A stretch of 23,559 nucleotides of DNA from JAICJR01 sp036491015 (GTDB lineage: Bacteria; Actinomycetota; Thermoleophilia; Solirubrobacterales; Thermoleophilaceae). The stretch covers positions 1-23,559 of the forward strand of contig DASXCV010000142.1 in the NCBI GenBank assembly GCA_036491015.1, read 5' to 3'. The translations under genes and the position numbers were made by a program. Shown here piece by piece: positions 19,736 to 23,559 of the stretch. Numbering within the stretch: position 1 is the stretch's first letter; each line of letters starts with the position of its first letter. The notes under the pieces are model-generated. The model saw nothing but the letters and a program-made list of their open reading frames with translations. It was not told where the DNA came from and ran no database searches.

Positions 19736-21082
19736 CTAATCCTCGTCGCGGACGGACTCCCCGTTTGTCTCGGGGTCGCGCCGGGCGGGCTCGTGATCGC
19801 GGATGCGCACCGCCTCGATGCGGTTTTCCCGAACTGACTCCACACGCAGGGAATAACCGTTCGCGTTGACCATGTCGCCGCGCTTCGGCAGGCGCCCGAG
19901 CTGGCCGAAGACGTAGCCGCCGAGCGAGTTGTACGCCTCGGAATCGGTGGGCAGATCCAGGCCGTAGTCCACGAGGTCCGTGATCGGCACGTGTCCGCGC
20001 ACGTACCAGTCGCCGTTGGCCAGCCGGCGCACCGCGCCGCCGGCCGGGTCGGTCTCGTCGGCGATCTCCCCAACCACCTCTTCGATGATGTCCTCCACGC
20101 TCACGATGCCGGCGGTGCGGCCGTACTCGTCCACCACCACGGCCATCGAGGTGCGCTCGCGCTGGAGGTCGGCCAGCAGATCGTCGAGCGGCTTGGTCTC
20201 AGGCACGATCGGCGCGTCCTTCACCACGGGCTCGATCGACGCGTCGGGCCCGCGCGTCATCAGCAGCCGCGCCAGCGAGTTGTTGTGCACGATGCCGCGG
20301 ATGCGGTCGGTGTTGTCGTCCTCGATCACGACGAGGCGCGTGTGGCCAGACTGCACGCAGCGCTTGAGCGCCGTCTCGGCGGTCTCCGATATGTCGATGG
20401 TCACGACCGCCGGGATCGGCGTCATCACGTTGCGCGCCTCCTGCTCGTGCAGGTGGAACACGCCGCGAAGCATCACGGCCTCGCCCGGGTCGAGGGTGCC
20501 GCCCGAGGCGCTGCGTGCGATCAGGAACTTGAGGTCCTCGGAGGTGGTGGTCTCTTCGCCGAGGCCCTCTGCCCGGATCCCGAACGGGCGCAGAAGCGCC
20601 TGCGCGGCGGCCGACAGCGCGATGGAGACCGGCTTGAAGAGGCTGCTCGCGAACTGCAGCGGCCTTGCAGAGCGCATGGCCACGGTCTCCGGATAGGCGA
20701 CGGTGTAGATCTTCGGCGACAGCTCGCCGAACGTGATGTGGCAGGCCGAGATCACGAGGTAGGCGATGATCGCCGCGATGACCACCGCCGCTCCGTGGCC
20801 GAGCACGTTGCCGAGCGGCTTGTCGAGGTAGTGGGCGAGCACGGGCTCGCCGACGGCGCCGATGCCGATCGAGGCGAGCGTGATGCCCACCTGGCAGGCG
20901 GCGATGTACTCGTCGATCCGCCCGATCTGGCTCTTGGCGAGCGAGGCGCGCTTGCGGCCCTCCTGCTCGAGCTGCTCGAGGCGGTCGACGCGTGAGCGGA
21001 CGAGCGCGTACTCGGCGGCGACGAAGAAGCCGTTCAACGCGATCATCAGCGGAACGACGACGAGAAGTAGCACGAGGTTCAT
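19736..21082 (-). CDS. CNNM/CorC-HlyC family membrane protein (putative Mg2+/Co2+ transporter)
   Basis: A 448-residue protein with the three-part CNNM architecture. Residues about 1-190 form a DUF21 membrane domain: 'MNLVLLLVVVPLMIALNGFFVAAEYALVRSRVDRLEQL', 'ACQVGITLASIGIGAVGEP', 'HITFGELSPKIYTVAYPE'. Residues about 205-335 form a CBS pair: 'VMTPIPAVVTIDISETAETALKRCVQSGHTRLVVIEDD' and 'KPLDDLLADLQRERTSMAVVVDEYGRTAGIVSVEDIIEEVVGEI'. Residues about 345-435 form the CorC_HlyC domain: 'WYVRGHVPITDLVDYGLDLP...YNSLGGYVFGQLGRLPKRGD'. Members bind Mg2+/ATP and mediate divalent-cation export. The 104 bases upstream show no fold resembling an M-box riboswitch, and I see no strong ribosome-binding site before the ATG at 21082. 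Confidence 0.93.
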   Translation of the reverse strand: MNLVLLLVVVPLMIALNGFFVAAEYALVRSRVDRLEQLEQEGRKRASLAKSQIGRIDEYIAACQVGITLASIGIGAVGEPVLAHYLDKPLGNVLGHGAAVVIAAIIAYLVISACHITFGELSPKIYTVAYPETVAMRSARPLQFASSLFKPVSIALSAAAQALLRPFGIRAEGLGEETTTSEDLKFLIARSASGGTLDPGEAVMLRGVFHLHEQEARNVMTPIPAVVTIDISETAETALKRCVQSGHTRLVVIEDDNTDRIRGIVHNNSLARLLMTRGPDASIEPVVKDAPIVPETKPLDDLLADLQRERTSMAVVVDEYGRTAGIVSVEDIIEEVVGEIADETDPAGGAVRRLANGDWYVRGHVPITDLVDYGLDLPTDSEAYNSLGGYVFGQLGRLPKRGDMVNANGYSLRVESVRENRIEAVRIRDHEPARRDPETNGESVRDED

Positions 21083-21186
21083 CGCGCTAGTCCCGTTGGG
21101 GTGGGCTTACTTCGAGGGGGTTCGTCGTCAGTCATTCGGCGAACAGCCACCACCGTAGCAAAAGGGGTCGGAACGGTTGCGTGCTG

Positions 21187-22854
21187 CTAGTTGCTAGGGA
21201 CTACCCGGTCACCCACATACAAGTCTGGGGTCCTCGGCGTGAAGCCCTGTGGTGGCTGCGGTAGGCCGAGGTCGTCTGCTCGGCTGACTATTCCCGCAGC
21301 GGCTCGCTCTGACACGGCGGAGATCGTGAGGGAGGGGTTCACGCCGAGGGAGGTGGGGATGGCGGAGGAGTCGATGCAGAAGAGGCCCTCGTTGTCGAAC
21401 GCCTCGCAGCCGTCGTCCACCACGCCGAGATCCTTCGACTCCGCCATGCGGCAGCCGCCGAGCGGGTGCGCGCAGTAGGCGCCCTTCGACTCCGTGAGCT
21501 GCAGGAAGCGCGCCAGCCCGCCGCGCTCGACGATCGACTTCATCGCCGCGTTGGCCGCGTTCCGCACCTGCTGCGACTGCTCTGAGAACTGGTACGTGAA
21601 GAGGCCGACCGTCACCGGGCCGGCGTTCGGCCGCACGTTGTCGCCGTCCGGCGGCGGCACCACGAACTCGCCGTCGTTCGTGTCCTCCACCATCGCGAGC
21701 AGCTCGATGTGGTTGTTCCACGTGGCCACCGAGCGCTTCTTGTCGAGCCCCCACCAGGACGGATCGCCCGGGCGGCCGTCGTCGTAGAGGAAGTTGGTGA
21801 GCGTGGACAGGAAGATCTCCTGCAGGTTGAAACGCGTGCCGTCGCGCCCTGTCCAAAAGTCGTAGGTCATCGTCGTGATCGGGCGGCCCTTGTAGAACTC
21901 GCCGTAGTCGAGGCCGAGCTGCGCCTTCAGCCGCGCGGGGTCGTACTCCACGCCGGCCACGTGGTCGCCGTTCACGCCGAGGTGCTTGCCCACGGCGTTC
22001 GACAGCGAGGGCAGCGCGGCCTTCGAGCGCATCAGGGTCACGGGGGTGCCCATCGCGCCCGCGGCCATGATCAGCACCTTGCACTCGATCTCCTCGAAGC
22101 TGCCGGTGGGCTGGCGCGACGGATTGGGGCCGTCGGTGTCGATCTCCGCGGCGCTCACCACGTAGCGGTAGCCGTCCGCGTTCGGCAGCGAGCGGCGCAC
22201 CAGCTCCACCTGGCGGCCGGGGCGCACGCGCACGCCCGCGTGCTCGGCGCTCGCCAGGTAGTTGGTGTTGACCGTGTTCTTTGCGCCGAAGATGCAGCCG
22301 GTGTGGCACCACTTGGCGTTCACGCAGCGGCCGGGGTCGATCGCGAGCGGCACGCGGTCGCAGGTGTGGCCGGCGGCGTTCAGCGTCGCGGCCCAGAGCC
22401 CGCCCGACTTCGACACCTCGTCCCAGCTCGGGCGGTTCACGCGCAGGCCCGCCTCGGCGCGCGCGTAGAACCGATCGAGCGTGCGGCGGGAGATCGGTGC
22501 CGGCCACATGCGCCGGCCCGGACCGTCGTCGGGCCGGTGGTCGCGCCGCTCGAAGGTCTCGCTCGGCGCGCGGAGCGAGGCCGCGAGGTAGAGGTTCGAG
22601 CCGCCACCCACGGCGTTCGCCACCACCACCTGGCCGCCGCCGTCGGCGGACTGGATCAGCTCGTACACGCGCGAGAGGTTCTCCACACCCATCGACTGCC
22701 TGAAGTCCGTGTGCTTGAAGCGCGCGCCGCGCTCGAGCACGAGGATCCGCGCCGGATCCGCGCCCGCGGCTTGGTAGAGCTCGGCCAGCCGCCAGGCGGA
22801 GATCGAGCCGCCGAAGCCCGAGCCCACGATGCACACGTCCACGCGCTCGGCCAT
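21187..22854 (-). CDS. GMC-family flavin oxidoreductase (cholesterol oxidase/sugar dehydrogenase-like)
   Basis: A 555-residue FAD enzyme with the N-terminal dinucleotide motif 'VDVCIVGSGFGGSISAWRLAE' (GSGFGG, 11-16). Family signatures include 'NAVGGGSNLYLAASLRAP', 'LIMAAGAMGTPVTLMRSKAALP' and the C-terminal active site 'YCAHPLGGCRMAES' with 'GLFCIDSSAIPTSLGVNPSLTISAVSERAA' (His463, Asn506). A Cys-x5-Cys-x3-Cys run at 177-187 (RCVNAKWCHTGC) matches the cysteine spacing reported for the iron-sulfur site of FAD glucose dehydrogenase. The ATG at 22854 overlaps the stop of the upstream small-subunit gene by one base (TGATG). The enzyme has no signal peptide; export, if any, would use the partner's Tat signal. 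The substrate is unknown (sterol, alcohol or sugar). Confidence 0.92.
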   Translation of the reverse strand: MAERVDVCIVGSGFGGSISAWRLAELYQAAGADPARILVLERGARFKHTDFRQSMGVENLSRVYELIQSADGGGQVVVANAVGGGSNLYLAASLRAPSETFERRDHRPDDGPGRRMWPAPISRRTLDRFYARAEAGLRVNRPSWDEVSKSGGLWAATLNAAGHTCDRVPLAIDPGRCVNAKWCHTGCIFGAKNTVNTNYLASAEHAGVRVRPGRQVELVRRSLPNADGYRYVVSAAEIDTDGPNPSRQPTGSFEEIECKVLIMAAGAMGTPVTLMRSKAALPSLSNAVGKHLGVNGDHVAGVEYDPARLKAQLGLDYGEFYKGRPITTMTYDFWTGRDGTRFNLQEIFLSTLTNFLYDDGRPGDPSWWGLDKKRSVATWNNHIELLAMVEDTNDGEFVVPPPDGDNVRPNAGPVTVGLFTYQFSEQSQQVRNAANAAMKSIVERGGLARFLQLTESKGAYCAHPLGGCRMAESKDLGVVDDGCEAFDNEGLFCIDSSAIPTSLGVNPSLTISAVSERAAAGIVSRADDLGLPQPPQGFTPRTPDLYVGDRVVPSN

Positions 22855-23537
22855 CAGGGCAGGCTCCCGCCGGTCGTGCGCTCGCGCGACAGCGGCTGGC
22901 CATAGCTGAAGTCCTCCTGGTAGCCGTTCGGCGCCGCGCCCGGGTAGCCCATCACGCGGTAGCCCGAGGCGTTCTGGCTCGTGCCGATCGCGTGCTCGCC
23001 CGCTCCGCAGAACGCCTCGAACGGCACCGCCGCCGCGGCCTCCCACAGGGTGCGCGTGGGGTTGCCGAAGTCGAGCCCGGCGAGTGCGACCTGCGCCCGC
23101 TGCTTGTAGGTGAGCAGCAGGAACTCGTTCTCGCCGGTGGCCAGCGAGCGTGCCGACAGGTCCGCCAGGAACGGCGGGGCCAGCGCGTCGAAGCCGATCA
23201 ACGGGTCGTGGTACAGGCGAAGGGAATCCGCCTCCACGGCGCCGGCCTCGGAGTCCACGCCGGCGATCGCGCGCGGGTCGATCGGGTCGCCGAGATCGGT
23301 CTTGGCCGCCTTGCGGCCCGGTAGCAGCGTGTCGGCGAACGCCTGCAGCGTGGCGTCGCTCACCGACACGCCGCCGAGCGCCGGCACCCCGGACGCCGCC
23401 GGAGCGGTTCTCAGGAGGCCGGCGCCGGGCAGCGCCGCGGCCACGAACGCGCCCGCGCCGAGCGTGCTCGCCCGCGCGATGAAGTCCCTACGTGACAGCT
23501 CCGCGGCCAGCCGGCCGCGCCCCCGCGCATCCCCCAT
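22854..23537 (-). CDS. Tat-signal protein, gluconate 2-dehydrogenase subunit 3-like
   Basis: A 227-residue protein with a twin-arginine signal (LSRRDFIARASTLGAGAFVAAALPGAGLL) around residues 14-42. The mature domain is helical ('SVSDATLQAFADTLLPG', 'ALAPPFLADLSARSLATGENEFLLLTYKQRAQVALAGLDF', 'PFEAFCGAGEHAIG', 'GYRVMGYPGAAPNGYQEDFSYG'), resembling the small gamma subunits that accompany membrane or periplasmic GMC dehydrogenases, where they carry the Tat signal for the flavoprotein. It is encoded directly before the GMC gene with a 1-base overlap, as in gamma-alpha operons. The family assignment is moderately secure; the partnership is inferred from context. The upstream promoter is outside the window. 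Confidence 0.83.
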   Translation of the reverse strand: MGDARGRGRLAAELSRRDFIARASTLGAGAFVAAALPGAGLLRTAPAASGVPALGGVSVSDATLQAFADTLLPGRKAAKTDLGDPIDPRAIAGVDSEAGAVEADSLRLYHDPLIGFDALAPPFLADLSARSLATGENEFLLLTYKQRAQVALAGLDFGNPTRTLWEAAAAVPFEAFCGAGEHAIGTSQNASGYRVMGYPGAAPNGYQEDFSYGQPLSRERTTGGSLP

Positions 23538-23559
23538 GCCGGCGCGAATTCAACCGGAC

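Noticed and set aside
21083..21186. Possible Mg2+ riboswitch before the CNNM transporter gene
   Set aside because: The gap of about 100 bases is too short for an M-box and no matching helices or conserved core are visible.
1..23559. tRNA genes, CRISPR arrays, insertion sequences, prophage or integration sites
   Set aside because: No cloverleaf-like sequences, regularly spaced repeats, transposase/integrase motifs or terminal repeats were seen on either strand. The window reads as ordinary chromosomal backbone.

Overview
The window is a gene-dense, GC-rich bacterial chromosome segment with about 24 protein genes and no RNA genes, CRISPR arrays or mobile elements that I can see. GC-rich codon use, frequent GTG starts, probable leaderless starts, abundant acyl-CoA dehydrogenases and a PhoD/CtaG/ECF-sigma/Ser-Thr-kinase repertoire suggest an actinobacterium-like genome. 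My best guess is a soil Thermoleophilia/Solirubrobacterales lineage; this is inference from gene content, not from a marker gene.

Layout. 1-506 (-): 5' part of a PspA/IM30 gene running off the left edge. 562-2385 (+): hotdog thioesterase, thioredoxin-fold GST-N-like protein, CtaG-type membrane protein. 2342-2815 (-): small lipoprotein converging on ctaG. 2858-3199 (+): unassigned conserved-looking protein. 3258-5333 (-): acyl-CoA dehydrogenase, three-cysteine ferredoxin and DHFR/RibD-fold reductase, preceded by a palindromic operator. 5461-6929 (+): lipoprotein with cell-wall-binding-type repeats and a small protein. 6926-8747 (-): ECF sigma factor and a membrane-anchored beta-propeller protein, probably its anti-sigma factor. 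8791-10732 (-): MFS transporter and hemerythrin protein. 10807-12450 (-): Tat-exported PhoD phosphatase. 12541-14703 (-): paired acyl-CoA dehydrogenases. 14764-15408 (+): GST. 15405-16907 (-): membrane Ser/Thr kinase with a TPR-like ectodomain. 16946-18118 (-) thiolase and 18194-19389 (+) 3-hydroxyacyl-CoA dehydrogenase plus GNAT acetyltransferase, divergent around a second copy of the operator. 19386-21082 (-): CNNM/CorC-type transporter and a small protein. 21187-23537 (-): Tat-signal small subunit and GMC flavoenzyme.

How it fits together. The strongest theme is acyl-CoA (fatty acid or sterol side-chain) oxidation: three acyl-CoA dehydrogenases, a hydroxyacyl-CoA dehydrogenase, a thiolase, a thioesterase and a ferredoxin. 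Two of these loci carry the same 16-bp palindrome, TTGACT-N4-AGTCAA, which points to one repressor, probably TetR-type and not encoded here. The two loci lie 12.8 kb apart. A second theme is envelope function: PspA, lipoproteins, PhoD, sigma/anti-sigma, receptor kinase and CNNM. No intergenic stretch reaches 300 bases; the largest is about 130 bases (5334-5460).
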